Positions 10,118-19,310 of a stretch of DNA of 43,252 bases are shown piece by piece (within the stretch, counting starts at the first letter, position 1; every line of letters begins with the position of its first letter). The notes below the pieces were generated by a model, which worked only from the letters and a program-made list of their open reading frames with translations, was not told where the DNA came from and made no database searches. A program made the position numbers and the translations under genes. The stretch lies in assembly GCA_016932385.1 (NCBI GenBank), contig JAFGCY010000108.1, forward strand, positions 1 to 43,252, in the 5' to 3' direction. The DNA is from a bacterium (lineage in GTDB: Bacteria; 4484-113; JAFGCY01).

Positions 10118-11707
10118 ATGGAACTGGCGGAGATGATGAAGCAACTGGAAGAAGCCGTAATGGGCATCAAGAAGGACATCGACCAGGCGGTCCTCTACGA
10201 AAGCCTGGGGCTGAAGAAGGAAAACCCCGGCGCCTTCAACGGCGAATGGCTCGGCACGGGCGACCTGCTGAAGGTGCTCTCGCCGATCGACGGCGCCGAG
10301 CTGGGCACGGTCAAGCAGTGCACCGCCACTGAATACGAGCAGGTCATGGCCAAGGCCCACGCCGCCTTCCTGGCGTGGCGGATGGTGCCGGCGCCCAAGC
10401 GCGGCGAGGTGGTGCGCCAGCTCGGTGAGGAGCTGCGACGCTACAAGAAGGCGCTGGGCGCGCTGGTCAGCCTGGAGATGGGCAAGATCCGCGCCGAGGG
10501 CGAGGGCGAGGTGCAGGAGATGATCGACATCTGCGACTTCGCCGTCGGCCTCTCCCGCCAGCTCTACGGCCTCTCGATGCACTCCGAGCGCCCCGGCCAC
10601 CGCATGTACGAGCAGTGGCACCCGCTGGGCGTGGTCGGCGTGATCTCCGCTTTCAACTTCCCGGTGGCGGTCTGGGCCTGGAACGCCGCGCTAGCCTGGG
10701 TCTGCGGCGACGCGGTACTCTGGAAGCCCTCCTCCTCCACCCCGCTGACGGCGATCGCCTGCACCAAGATCGCCGCGCGTGTGTTCGCAAGAAACGGCTA
10801 CGACCCGGCCCTGGCCAGCCTGATCATCGGCAAGGGCAGCGTGGTCGGCGAGCTGATGCTGCATGACAAGCGCGTGCCGCTGGTCAGCGCGACGGGCAGC
10901 TGCGCGATGGGCTACCGCGTCGGCTCTGTCGTCGGCGAGCGCCTGGGCCGCACGATCCTCGAGCTGGGCGGCAACAACGCGATCATCGTCACCCCGCAGG
11001 CCGACATGGACCTGGCGGTCCGCGCGATCCTGTTCGGCGCGGTCGGCACGGCCGGACAGCGCTGCACCTCCACGCGGCGGATCATCTGCCATGACAGCAT
11101 GTTCGACACGCTGCGCGACCGCCTGGTCAGCGCCTACCAGCAGGTCAAGATCGGCGACCCGCTCGATCCGGCCACGCTGATGGGCCCACTGGTCAACGTA
11201 GGCGCCGTCGACGACATGCTGGCGGCGATCGAAAAGGTCAAGGCGGCGGGCGGCACCGTGCTCTGCGGCGGCGAGAAGCTGTCCGGCGAGGCCTACCCCG
11301 GTGGCTGCTACGTCACGCCCTGCATCGCCGAGGCCAAAAACGACTACCAGATCGTCCAGGACGAGACCTTCGCGCCGATCCTGTACCTGATCAGGTACAA
11401 GGAACTCGACGAGGCGATCGCCCTGCACAATGCCGTGCCGCAGGGATTATCCAGCGCGATCTTCACGACGAACCTGCTGGAGGCCGAGCAGTTCTTAAGC
11501 CATGCCGGCAGCGACTGCGGCATCGCCAACGTCAACATCGGCACGTCGGGCGCGGAGATCGGTGGCGCGTTCGGCGGCGAGAAGGAAACCGGCGGCGGCC
11601 GCGAAAGCGGCAGCGACAGCTGGAAGGCCTACATGCGCCGCCAGACGAACACGATCAACTGGAGCAAGGAGCTGCCGCTGGCCCAGGGCATCGAGTTCGG
11701 CGGGTAA
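10118..11707 (+). CDS. ALDH7-type aldehyde dehydrogenase (aminoadipate-semialdehyde/piperideine-6-carboxylate dehydrogenase)
   Basis: 529 residues. The ALDH fold is clear: SAFNFPVAVWAWN, the general base in LELGGNNA (Glu282), the nucleophile in GQRCTSTRR (Cys316) and DETFAPILY. The C-terminus, with GGGRESGSDSWKAYMRRQT and LPLAQGI, is typical of the ALDH7/antiquitin group, which oxidises alpha-aminoadipate semialdehyde in lysine breakdown. ATG 10118 has AAGGGAG eight bases upstream. The gene's last 27 bases lie within a 32-bp sequence that is repeated beyond the restriction-modification gene. Together with the glutaryl-CoA-dehydrogenase-like gene at 30201-31382 it suggests lysine catabolism, which is an inference. 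Other ALDH7 substrates such as betaine aldehyde are possible. Confidence 0.88.
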   Translation: MELAEMMKQLEEAVMGIKKDIDQAVLYESLGLKKENPGAFNGEWLGTGDLLKVLSPIDGAELGTVKQCTATEYEQVMAKAHAAFLAWRMVPAPKRGEVVRQLGEELRRYKKALGALVSLEMGKIRAEGEGEVQEMIDICDFAVGLSRQLYGLSMHSERPGHRMYEQWHPLGVVGVISAFNFPVAVWAWNAALAWVCGDAVLWKPSSSTPLTAIACTKIAARVFARNGYDPALASLIIGKGSVVGELMLHDKRVPLVSATGSCAMGYRVGSVVGERLGRTILELGGNNAIIVTPQADMDLAVRAILFGAVGTAGQRCTSTRRIICHDSMFDTLRDRLVSAYQQVKIGDPLDPATLMGPLVNVGAVDDMLAAIEKVKAAGGTVLCGGEKLSGEAYPGGCYVTPCIAEAKNDYQIVQDETFAPILYLIRYKELDEAIALHNAVPQGLSSAIFTTNLLEAEQFLSHAGSDCGIANVNIGTSGAEIGGAFGGEKETGGGRESGSDSWKAYMRRQTNTINWSKELPLAQGIEFGG

Positions 11708-11712
11708 GTCCG
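11681..11712. repeat. 32-bp direct repeat, copy 1 (end of the ALDH7 gene)
   Basis: These 32 bases are identical to 15443-15474. They include the final codons and TAA stop of the ALDH7 gene, so this copy is continuous with the host gene. It ends 1 bp before the restriction-modification stop codon, which reads on the other strand. Confidence 0.95.
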
Positions 11713-11713
11713 C

Positions 11714-14700
11714 CTAGATCAACTCGCCATTAGAAGCAAGAATGGATTTAAGCGAGGCCAGTATCTTCGCGTGCCGGTCCTCGTCATCCGTGCGCTCGGC
11801 AACAAGTTCATCCAGACGGCTGGTTTTCCACGTTAGATGCTGACCAAATGTCTTTAGGACACTGGCGGCATGTTCAGCCTCATCAGGAACCCATACCAGT
11901 CCGCTGGCGCCGGCGTTGGCCAGCAACGCCAGCAATTCAGCTTGCGCCTCATGAGGTACTTCAACCAGCGAGATACTACGCTTGCCTTTGCGGAACTCCA
12001 CGCGATAACCGTTCAATATCTCGTACGGGCCATACGAATCTGTTCCCGCCGGAATCTCCAATGTAATTACTTCCTCGGTGACCGGTAACAGGAAATCCGG
12101 TTCGTACAACTTTAGTAGTGTTGGATGGTCATCACGGATTTCCTTATAGACATCCGCCGCCACTTCAGCCAGTGACGGCTGGCCGCGCCGCTTGGCGCGT
12201 TTTTTGTTGGCAATCGCCAACTCCTCCTTGCGGCGGGCTTCCTCGAAGAACGCGCGTAAATGCGCATACAACTCATCAATCAGCGTAGCGCGGCGAGTAG
12301 CGTCAGCTACCCCGATCATTTCCAGCACGGCATCGTCCAACTCGCGCCGGTCCGGCATGTCCAGTTCACACTTATCGCTGAGCTTCTCAAGATCAACTTC
12401 GCGCCCTTGCTGTTTGTAAGCCATCTGGCGCATCCGCCGCTCGGACAGGAACTGCATCGCCTTGCGCCCTTTCATTTTTTCAAATGCCGCTGCCACGCGT
12501 TTGCGTTGGGCATCGGCGGCTTTGCGCGGATCGGGCACTAGCATCATTTTCACATCGATAACTTCAGTCTTTAAATTGCCCTCAACTCCAACTGGACGAC
12601 CATATTGGAATTTACCTAACACTACCCACGATGAATTCAGAATTCCCGCGTATAAGTCTCCTTGCTTCTCTGCGCAGTGAATATCAAACAAGTTGTGGTT
12701 AGCTACAAGTGAATTGCTGTTTAATGGAATAGAATGCTTATACTGCTGCCCCATCGGCCAGAAAAGAGATCCACGTCTGTGCCCAGTTAAATCATACCAT
12801 TCCTTGGTTTCTGTTTCCCTGGACTTACATGTAGAACTCTCGTGAATTCTCTCTGACTCACCCCACTCAATATATGCCCTTACGTACTTGCCAAGCTTCT
12901 CACGAGCAGCTGTCGGAATAAGCAGAACCATCCGAGTGCATTTTTCAGGATTAACAACAAAGCCATCAATCTCCATCAGTGAATGGACTTCGGGCTCAAG
13001 ATACTTCGCCTCGATAGGTTTAACGAGCCCACGCCCTTCCCCGCAACGTACCAGCTTGACCGTGCCGTTCTCGATTTCCTTTCTGCTAACGCCGTAGGCC
13101 TGCTTGAAGTCTCTTACATCCGGGTATTTGTCCAGGCAATCCTTACTGCAATCAATCGGGAAGAAAAACACATCCTTTCCAGACTTCACGCCGAAGCGAA
13201 CCTCGGCTAAATCACCCAGTGGCGCAAGCCTGTCCCCATGCTCCTTAAGCAGATTGAACCAAAGCTCCGGAGCCCGTACGTACATTCCCCACTTCCCGCC
13301 GAAATACTCGCCAGCTTGCTCCTGCTCATCGCCAACACCAGGTTTGCTCTTGCCGGCTTTGCCCATAATTCGGCCCAGGTGCACGCCGTCATGCCACAGC
13401 TTGCTTTGCTCAATCAATCGAGCGCGGAAACGTGCGTTGTCAGTGTCAGTCGTAAGGGCTTCGATTTCATCACGGAAGCCATTAACCGCGTTCAAGCTGT
13501 CGACGATATTCCCGCCGTACCCCATCACCTCGCGCAAAGGGCGACGCAGCTGGACAAAACTGACAACGTTTCCCATCCGCTTCGCCGCCTCCGGCTCACG
13601 CTGCAAAATGGTGACGGCGGTCGCCACTCGGGCTCCTTCAAACCAGGGCTCGCCCGAGCTTTCGAAGATCGCGACAATCCGGAAGTTCTTCAGCATCCAT
13701 TCTTGCAGCTTGAAACCGTATTCCACATCCAGCCACTGGCTGGAGGTGATCATCCCAAGCCAGCCATGTTCTTTAAGAAAAGCGGCGGCATGGGGCCAGA
13801 AATAAACATGGATATCGCTACGTCCAGATAGATTCGCGCCATGAGACTTGGCTTGTTCTAGATAGCGCTTTTTTGTCTCCTTACCGATTTCCTCCTGGCG
13901 AATGTAAGGGGGATTAGTTACAACAGCATCCAACAGCGGCATATCAATGTCTACATGCTCGGTATGCCTTCGCCCCTCTACCGTAATATGCCGGGGTAGT
14001 TTCGTGAATACGCCTTGAGGCAAAACATCGAAAAAGTCCTTACGTTCCACTTGAGGATAATTGTCTTCGTCTACCAACTCTCGGACTGAAAGGTTGATTG
14101 TGCTCAGATGCGCTGGAAAATGCTGCACATCAACGCCAAACAGATCAGACAAACGCCCACCGTGCGCTTGGCCCGGGTTCAACTCCTTTTTACGCGTATA
14201 AGCACGAACCAGAAAAGTACCGCCACCACAGGCGGGATCCATCACCTTCTCTGCTCCTGTTCGCATACAGAAGCTATTGATTAAATCAACAACCTCCGTA
14301 CGCGTAAAATACTGCCCATACTTGCTACGCTCTTCAGGAGTAAGCAGCTTCTCAAACAGATTGCCGATTACATCGAAATCCAGACTTGTAAAGTCAAAGG
14401 CGTTTAGCTGGTCAATCAAAACTCCCCAACGCTCTGCTGCCTTCTCTGATCTAAAAGGAACCGTATCGCCATAAGCCAGCGGGTCTTCGCCGAAAACCGT
14501 CTCATAATCACCGGAAGCCACAACAGCATTACTGAACATCTTGTTCATATGCTGGCGGAAGCTTTCATTGTCATTGGCCACCGATGGCACTTTTAATGCG
14601 GTCATTCGCTTACCACGTCCGCCAAAGCGCTTATATAGCGTTTCGTAGAAAACCAGCTTATTGGCAAAAACGTAACAAGCGTACTTAGCTGCTCGTTCCA

Positions 14701-15382
14701 ACTGCTCGTGAATGTCTTCTGGATCATCGGAAACAGTCCAGCCCAATTCCGATCTCATCCAATTGTTCAGGGGCTTGCGGGTTGCCTTGTCCTTGTGAAG
14801 CTTCCTGAGCGCTTCAAGCGTTTCCAATGTAATGATGTGGAGACCGGACTCGATAGCCTCGATAAAGCGGACATCGAGAGGTTTAGCTTTAATGCGCTCC
14901 TCGCCAACGAGGACGTCGCGAAATTCATATAAAAACTTGCGGAGCCAGCTACGTATCTGCTGTTCCTTATCAGTGAAATCCAAATGTTGAGGTTTGCTTA
15001 CGCTCGTAACCTGCCAGTCGCGATAGCAGCTTGCGGCTGGATGGTCCTCAGGAGGATTCGTCTCCCACAGCAGCAGCTCATTCACATTCCAGGTGAAGAA
15101 AAAGGGAGCTTTCAGCAGTTTGGCTTTCTTGCGAGCGTCATCTACCAGCGTTTGTATGTGTGGCGATTGACCGTCCTTCTGCCACGGGAGTTTGACTTCA
15201 CCGGTAAGGCAAGCCGCTCCTTCCTTGTCGTACAGAACAAAGTCGCAACGCTTCTGCGAGCGCGGTGGCTTGACCTCAACATCCGCACGTGTAAACGGCA
15301 GCGAGCCGTTCTGATCCAGGATCGTTGTGATCCAAGTAACGATCCAGCTCACAAACTGCATTTCCGTAGTTATGCTGCTCAT
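11714..15382 (-). CDS. Fused type II (IIG-like) restriction endonuclease-adenine methyltransferase
   Basis: 1222 residues from ATG 15382. The N-terminus has a PD-(D/E)xK-type nuclease pattern, Asp47 followed by Glu62-Val-Lys64. A helical connector follows, then an N6-adenine methyltransferase with YGQYFT, motif I DPACGGGTF (Asp382) and motif IV NPPY (residues 490-493). The C-terminal half should hold the target-recognition domain and coiled segments. This layout matches single-chain type IIG enzymes that both cut and methylate. The frame stays open to 15481 but ATG 15382 gives a typical N-terminus; the ribosome site is weak. Bases 14281-14340 hold 27 G/C of 60, against 42 of 60 at 10981-11040 in the ALDH7 gene. 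The gene is alone, antisense to its neighbours, and its segment is flanked by 32-bp direct repeats, which points to recent insertion. The target sequence cannot be read from the protein. Confidence 0.88.
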   Translation of the reverse strand: MSSITTEMQFVSWIVTWITTILDQNGSLPFTRADVEVKPPRSQKRCDFVLYDKEGAACLTGEVKLPWQKDGQSPHIQTLVDDARKKAKLLKAPFFFTWNVNELLLWETNPPEDHPAASCYRDWQVTSVSKPQHLDFTDKEQQIRSWLRKFLYEFRDVLVGEERIKAKPLDVRFIEAIESGLHIITLETLEALRKLHKDKATRKPLNNWMRSELGWTVSDDPEDIHEQLERAAKYACYVFANKLVFYETLYKRFGGRGKRMTALKVPSVANDNESFRQHMNKMFSNAVVASGDYETVFGEDPLAYGDTVPFRSEKAAERWGVLIDQLNAFDFTSLDFDVIGNLFEKLLTPEERSKYGQYFTRTEVVDLINSFCMRTGAEKVMDPACGGGTFLVRAYTRKKELNPGQAHGGRLSDLFGVDVQHFPAHLSTINLSVRELVDEDNYPQVERKDFFDVLPQGVFTKLPRHITVEGRRHTEHVDIDMPLLDAVVTNPPYIRQEEIGKETKKRYLEQAKSHGANLSGRSDIHVYFWPHAAAFLKEHGWLGMITSSQWLDVEYGFKLQEWMLKNFRIVAIFESSGEPWFEGARVATAVTILQREPEAAKRMGNVVSFVQLRRPLREVMGYGGNIVDSLNAVNGFRDEIEALTTDTDNARFRARLIEQSKLWHDGVHLGRIMGKAGKSKPGVGDEQEQAGEYFGGKWGMYVRAPELWFNLLKEHGDRLAPLGDLAEVRFGVKSGKDVFFFPIDCSKDCLDKYPDVRDFKQAYGVSRKEIENGTVKLVRCGEGRGLVKPIEAKYLEPEVHSLMEIDGFVVNPEKCTRMVLLIPTAAREKLGKYVRAYIEWGESERIHESSTCKSRETETKEWYDLTGHRRGSLFWPMGQQYKHSIPLNSNSLVANHNLFDIHCAEKQGDLYAGILNSSWVVLGKFQYGRPVGVEGNLKTEVIDVKMMLVPDPRKAADAQRKRVAAAFEKMKGRKAMQFLSERRMRQMAYKQQGREVDLEKLSDKCELDMPDRRELDDAVLEMIGVADATRRATLIDELYAHLRAFFEEARRKEELAIANKKRAKRRGQPSLAEVAADVYKEIRDDHPTLLKLYEPDFLLPVTEEVITLEIPAGTDSYGPYEILNGYRVEFRKGKRSISLVEVPHEAQAELLALLANAGASGLVWVPDEAEHAASVLKTFGQHLTWKTSRLDELVAERTDDEDRHAKILASLKSILASNGELI

Positions 15383-15442
15383 GCCAGATAACCAGAATAC
15401 AACACACCTGTTTAACATGCTACATCTTGCATGCTGTCGCCA

Positions 15443-15474
15443 GCCCAGGGCATCGAGTTCGGCGGGTAAGTCCG
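15443..15474. repeat. 32-bp direct repeat, copy 2
   Basis: Identical to 11681-11712 and in the same orientation. It carries a copy of the ALDH7 3' end detached from that gene. It lies about 60 bp upstream of the restriction-modification start and 14 bp upstream of the metalloprotease start, so the duplicated ends bracket the whole 3.7-kb restriction gene unit. Confidence 0.95.
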
Positions 15475-15476
15475 GG

Positions 15477-15482
15477 TACAAT
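15477..15482 (+). promoter_or_regulatory. Candidate -10 box with start codon at or near +1
   Basis: TACAAT is followed by six bases and then the GTG start of the metalloprotease gene. No ribosome site lies before that GTG, so a leaderless transcript is plausible. The box sits just outside repeat copy 2. Confidence 0.4.
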
Positions 15483-15488
15483 TAATCC

Positions 15489-17618
15489 GTGGAGGTTCCG
15501 CTCAGATTCCGCTCGAGGATCCCCGTAACGCAGATCCGGTTGGCCGGCCGATGCTGGGTGTATCTCCTCGCCATCACTGCACTGCTGGTTGCCGCGACCG
15601 GCTGCGGAGGCAGTGATTCCCAGGGGCTGGCCGCCGAGCGAGATCGCGACGGATCGCCGGCGGACCCGCCGGCCGCGGCGTGGACCTTTGTCGACGCGAC
15701 CGACGCCGCCGGCAGCGCCGTAATCACCGCCGATCCGGACAGCGTGAACCTGCGCGCCCTGAGCGAGACCGGCTACGATCCCAACACGGGCGATCCCGGG
15801 CTGGACGAGTTCCTGGTGGGCTGCCACACGCTCGCCCCGGCCACGCCCTACCGCACCCAGCCCGATCCGCGCGTGCTGTTCCTGCTGACGGTGGCCGACG
15901 ACCAGTTCGACGGCAGCGACGCGGCTGGCACGCGCGCATTTGTCGACCAGATGCTGGGGCCGACGGGCCCCGAATACAACCTGCCCAAGGTGGCGGATGT
16001 CTTTGCCTGGAACTCGTACGGTTGCTGCCGGCCGGAATTCACCTTACTGGCGCCGGAGGACGGCTGGATTTACATTCCGGCAGCCGAATACCGCCCCGGC
16101 GGTGATGTCGTCGAGAACCAGTGGGCGGACGCGGAATTCTGGGCGGCGATCGACACTACCTACGATCTCGGCCAGTACTTAACCGGCTCCGTGCTGCCCG
16201 TCACGGGCAAGATCACGGACCTGACGTCGGCCAACGGCTATACCAGCATCTATCCGAGTGCCGGCGGAATGCTGAACGACGGCACCCTGTACCGGTGCTC
16301 GCTGTTCAGCGTGGATTACACAACCGTCCTGGTCGACGATCCGCTCAGCTGGCAGAAGACCACGGCCCACGAGCTGGCCCACGCCCTCGGCGGGCTGCCG
16401 GACATGTACCAGGCCACCTGGCTCGGTCCCAGCGGCTACTCGACCACCTCGCCAACCTGGATGGCCGGCATCATGGGCCAGCACAACGTCTGGGGCGTTT
16501 ACACCACCCAGTACATTGTCGGATTCGAAAAGGCGCTGATGGGCTGGGTGCCGCTGGTGCAGGTGAAATACGACCACCGCGCGCTGGCCGTGCAGGAAGC
16601 CGGCCTGCCCAGCGGCCGCCGCGACTTCTACTACCTCGGGCCACAAGGCGGGATCGGCCGCGAGTTCTTCCTGCTGGAGAACATCGGTATCAGCCCAACC
16701 ATGAGCTATGGCATTTCGGGCCTGATGGTGACGCACTTCTACCTGCCGCAGCCCTATGTCAGCGCGGACGACACCAGCTACCGGCAGATCGCGCCGTGGT
16801 TCGCCTGGCTGACCGCCTGCGGTACGGAACCCTGGGAGGGCTCCGGGCGGGACTGGACCAGCACGTTCGGGGATTACGACGGCGATATGCGGGACTTCCT
16901 GTTCCCCACCGGCGGGACGCAACTCACCGCGACGGGCATTCCCGATTCGCGTCTGTGGTCCGGCGCGGACTCCGGCATCCGCCTGACGGGCATCGCCGCC
17001 ACGGACAGCCTGCGGCCAGAGTCGATCCCGGCCGAGTTCGGTCCGATCTACGACGAGATCGAACTGCGGCGGGAATCGCAGTTCCACGACAAGTTCGGGC
17101 TGATCACCATGGACGTCGAAGTGGGCCGTCCGCTCCAGGGCGACCTGAACGGTGACGGCATCGTCGGACAGGGCGACTATCTGATGCTCAAGGCCAACCT
17201 GGGCCGGCGCATCGGCATCGACAGCTGGCGCGTGCCGGTCGACGTCAACGGCGACGGCCGGGCGCAGGTGGTGCCGGATCGCGACGGCGACGGCTACATT
17301 TCCACTTCCGAGCGGATCTACGATGACAACTGGCAGCTGGTCCATGACATGGGTGACTGGCTGGACATCGACTGCGACGGCCGCAACGACCTGAACCCGA
17401 CCGGCTCGGGCGTTTACGACATCGCAACCTTCGACGCCAATGGCGACGGCGTCATCGATTTCTTCGATCCCGACGGCGACGGCCAGGCCGAGTTAGTTCC
17501 GGACTGGCTGGACGCCAACGGCGACGGCGTGGTCAACGAGTGGGACAACGCCGTCATCGGCTACAACTGGGGCGAGACGACGTTCGCGGAACTCTGGATC
17601 GACGGCAATGCTACTTAG
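15489..17618 (+). CDS. M6-like zinc metalloprotease lipoprotein with dockerin/EF-hand C-terminus
   Basis: 709 residues. The N-terminus has basic residues, a hydrophobic stretch and the lipobox-like VAATGC, so it is probably an exported lipoprotein. The zinc motif is HELAHALGGLPDMY (His294, Glu295, His298). Compared with the usual M6 pattern HExxHxLGLPD, there is one extra Gly before LPD. A conserved-looking GIMGQHNVWG follows. From about residue 552 there are several calcium-binding loops (GDLNGDGIVGQGDY, DVNGDG, DRDGDG, DANGDG), the first resembling half a dockerin. The GTG start 15489 follows a -10-like box directly; a later start would still leave the signal peptide core. Likely function is degradation of extracellular protein. 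Substrate and anchoring partner are unknown. Confidence 0.8.
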   Translation: MEVPLRFRSRIPVTQIRLAGRCWVYLLAITALLVAATGCGGSDSQGLAAERDRDGSPADPPAAAWTFVDATDAAGSAVITADPDSVNLRALSETGYDPNTGDPGLDEFLVGCHTLAPATPYRTQPDPRVLFLLTVADDQFDGSDAAGTRAFVDQMLGPTGPEYNLPKVADVFAWNSYGCCRPEFTLLAPEDGWIYIPAAEYRPGGDVVENQWADAEFWAAIDTTYDLGQYLTGSVLPVTGKITDLTSANGYTSIYPSAGGMLNDGTLYRCSLFSVDYTTVLVDDPLSWQKTTAHELAHALGGLPDMYQATWLGPSGYSTTSPTWMAGIMGQHNVWGVYTTQYIVGFEKALMGWVPLVQVKYDHRALAVQEAGLPSGRRDFYYLGPQGGIGREFFLLENIGISPTMSYGISGLMVTHFYLPQPYVSADDTSYRQIAPWFAWLTACGTEPWEGSGRDWTSTFGDYDGDMRDFLFPTGGTQLTATGIPDSRLWSGADSGIRLTGIAATDSLRPESIPAEFGPIYDEIELRRESQFHDKFGLITMDVEVGRPLQGDLNGDGIVGQGDYLMLKANLGRRIGIDSWRVPVDVNGDGRAQVVPDRDGDGYISTSERIYDDNWQLVHDMGDWLDIDCDGRNDLNPTGSGVYDIATFDANGDGVIDFFDPDGDGQAELVPDWLDANGDGVVNEWDNAVIGYNWGETTFAELWIDGNAT

Positions 17619-17702
17619 CAGAACCCGGCGAATCACCCCAGCCAATAATCACCAATATCCCTAATAATAAGAAACCTTCGTGGGTTTCAAAGCATCATGT
17701 GG

Positions 17703-17731
17703 TTGGAACTGGACCCGCCTCGGTGTAAAAT
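17703..17731 (+). promoter_or_regulatory. Sigma-70-type promoter of the small lipoprotein gene
   Basis: TTGGAA (17703-17708) and TAAAAT (17726-17731) are 17 bases apart, with an overlapping TATAAT at 17731-17736. The leader to the gene at 17833 is about 95 bases. Confidence 0.6.
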
Positions 17732-17784
17732 ATAATGTTCAGGAGTCCGAACACACTTGGCAGTTTTGGGTCTATACATCTAAA

Positions 17785-17802
17785 GCCTCCGGTTGCGGAG
17801 GC
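17785..17802 (+). other. Leader hairpin before the small lipoprotein gene
   Basis: GCCTCCG (17785-17791) pairs perfectly with CGGAGGC (17796-17802) around GTTG. It has no T-run, so it is more likely an mRNA-stabilising or control element than a terminator. Confidence 0.45.
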
Positions 17803-17832
17803 AGGTAAAGATGCTGAGATCGGGGAGTTACG

Positions 17833-18528
17833 ATGCGAGGCAGAATGGGAATGTTTAGGATAAGCGCGTTCACGGCGCTGGCCGCGCTGCTGGTGCTGGC
17901 TGGTTCGGCTGTGCTGGTTACCGGCTGCAACGACAGCGGCGAGTCCGACATGATGCAGCAGATGATGGCTGGCGGCGGCAACCGCACGAACCGCCCGGAC
18001 CGGTCGGCGGCGGACAAGACCAACGCTGAGGCCCAGCCGGCTGATGCCGCGGAAGGCACGGAGGACGCGGCGGAAACACCCGAGGAAGAAGGCCCCAAGC
18101 CCAGTGAGAACGTAGTCATCGAAAAGATCGAGATCGACAGGCCCTATCCGGAGTTCGAGGGCGAGGGCCGGTATGACATCAAGGTCTACGTCATGCTCAA
18201 GGAGCACGAGGAGGCCCAGGTCTACCGGATCGCCGCGATTGACGCGGACGGTAATGAAGTCGGCAGCCAGGAACGCCAATTGAAGCTGCCGCTACGCAAA
18301 CCCCGTTCGTTCAACTTCAACGAGTTTTACTGCACGAAGCTGCCGGTAACGCTGGCGTTCTTTTACACCGACAAGGAAGCCACGGTCGCCGAAGACAGCG
18401 GCGAGGCAGGCGGCAATACTTCGCGCGGCACCGGTAGCACCGGCAAGGAAGGCGGCGGCATCGAGCGCGGAATGGGCGGCCGGTCCGGCGGCAGTTCCTC
18501 GGGCGATGAAGAAGACGAGGACATGTAG
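17833..18528 (+). CDS. Small lipoprotein of unknown function
   Basis: 231 residues. The signal peptide ends in LVTGC, with Cys32 as the likely lipidation site. After it comes a Met-rich piece (DMMQQMM), an acidic Ala/Pro/Glu-rich linker and a folded region at about residues 95-180 that looks like a beta-sandwich. A Gly/Ser-rich tail ends in acidic residues. ATG 17833 is preceded by GGGGAG; ATG 17845 is an alternative. It is convergent with rex. No family is recognised. Confidence 0.75.
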   Translation: MRGRMGMFRISAFTALAALLVLAGSAVLVTGCNDSGESDMMQQMMAGGGNRTNRPDRSAADKTNAEAQPADAAEGTEDAAETPEEEGPKPSENVVIEKIEIDRPYPEFEGEGRYDIKVYVMLKEHEEAQVYRIAAIDADGNEVGSQERQLKLPLRKPRSFNFNEFYCTKLPVTLAFFYTDKEATVAEDSGEAGGNTSRGTGSTGKEGGGIERGMGGRSGGSSSGDEEDEDM

Positions 18529-18623
18529 TCCGGCCTTCAACCCCACTCTACGCGCGTCAGATCAGGTGGAATAGCCAGCCGTTCAGTGCGCGGGGGCTCC
18601 GATCAAACCGCCGTTTACTCAGG

Positions 18624-19310
18624 TTACTCCGGTGGTTCGAGATCGCGTGCCATCGCGCGGTTCTGGCCCCGCAGGTAGTGGGAAATCACGGTCAGGCTGC
18701 CCGCGAAGTCCTCGTTACGCACCAGCACGTTGTCCGGCGTTTTCAGGTGGATCGGCGCGAAGTTCCAGATCGCCTTGACCCCGCTTTTTACCATCCGGTC
18801 GCAGATATCCTGCGCAGCCCAGACGTTGACCGTCAGGATCCCGATTTCCACGGCAAAGATCTCGACCACTTGCTCCAGATGGTCGATGTGCAGAATCCTG
18901 GTCGCAGAGATATCCGTACCGATGATTTCCTCGCGGACGTCGAACGCGCCCACCATCTTGAAGCCGAATTCGCTGAACCGGCTGTACTCGAGCAGGGCCC
19001 GTCCCAGGTTGCCGACGCCGCAAAGCACGGCATGGTGTACCTGGTTCAGCCCCATCGCCTCCCGCAAGGCGCGGATCGTTTCGTCGATGGCGTAACCGCG
19101 TTTGGGTTGCCCCACCAGATTAATGGCCGCCATGTCCTTGCGCACCTGTGTGTCGCCGATCAACAGGTTCTCGGCTAATCGTTTCGAACTGATGTGGCTG
19201 GAGCCCTGCTGCTTGGCGTAGATGGCCAGCAGGTAGTAGCTGTACAGGCGCTCGATCGAGGAGCGTGACAGACCGACAATTGGATCGTCAGCGTCTTTCG
19301 GCTTGTTCAT
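18624..19310 (-). CDS. rex: Redox-sensing transcriptional repressor Rex
   Basis: 228 residues, normal for Rex. The N-terminal winged helix includes SIERLYSYYLLAIY and SSKRLAENLLIGDTQVRKD. It is followed by a Rossmann domain with the glycine motif CGVGNLGRALL that binds NADH/NAD+. The C-terminal helix of the domain-swapped dimer is present. Rex binds operators when NADH is low relative to NAD+ and represses fermentative and respiratory genes. ATG 19310 is chosen because GGAG lies eight bases upstream; the longer open frame to 19472 adds residues that do not look like Rex. The cytochrome and dehydrogenase genes in the window are possible targets, but I found no convincing Rex operator in front of them. 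Confidence 0.92.
   Translation of the reverse strand: MNKPKDADDPIVGLSRSSIERLYSYYLLAIYAKQQGSSHISSKRLAENLLIGDTQVRKDMAAINLVGQPKRGYAIDETIRALREAMGLNQVHHAVLCGVGNLGRALLEYSRFSEFGFKMVGAFDVREEIIGTDISATRILHIDHLEQVVEIFAVEIGILTVNVWAAQDICDRMVKSGVKAIWNFAPIHLKTPDNVLVRNEDFAGSLTVISHYLRGQNRAMARDLEPPE

Noticed and set aside
16179-17345. Antisense frame opposite the metalloprotease
   Set aside because: Shadow of a GC-rich gene, with no start signal or motif.
17670-17695. Hairpin GAAACC/GGTTTC after the metalloprotease gene as a terminator
   Set aside because: The stem is only six pairs and no T-run follows.
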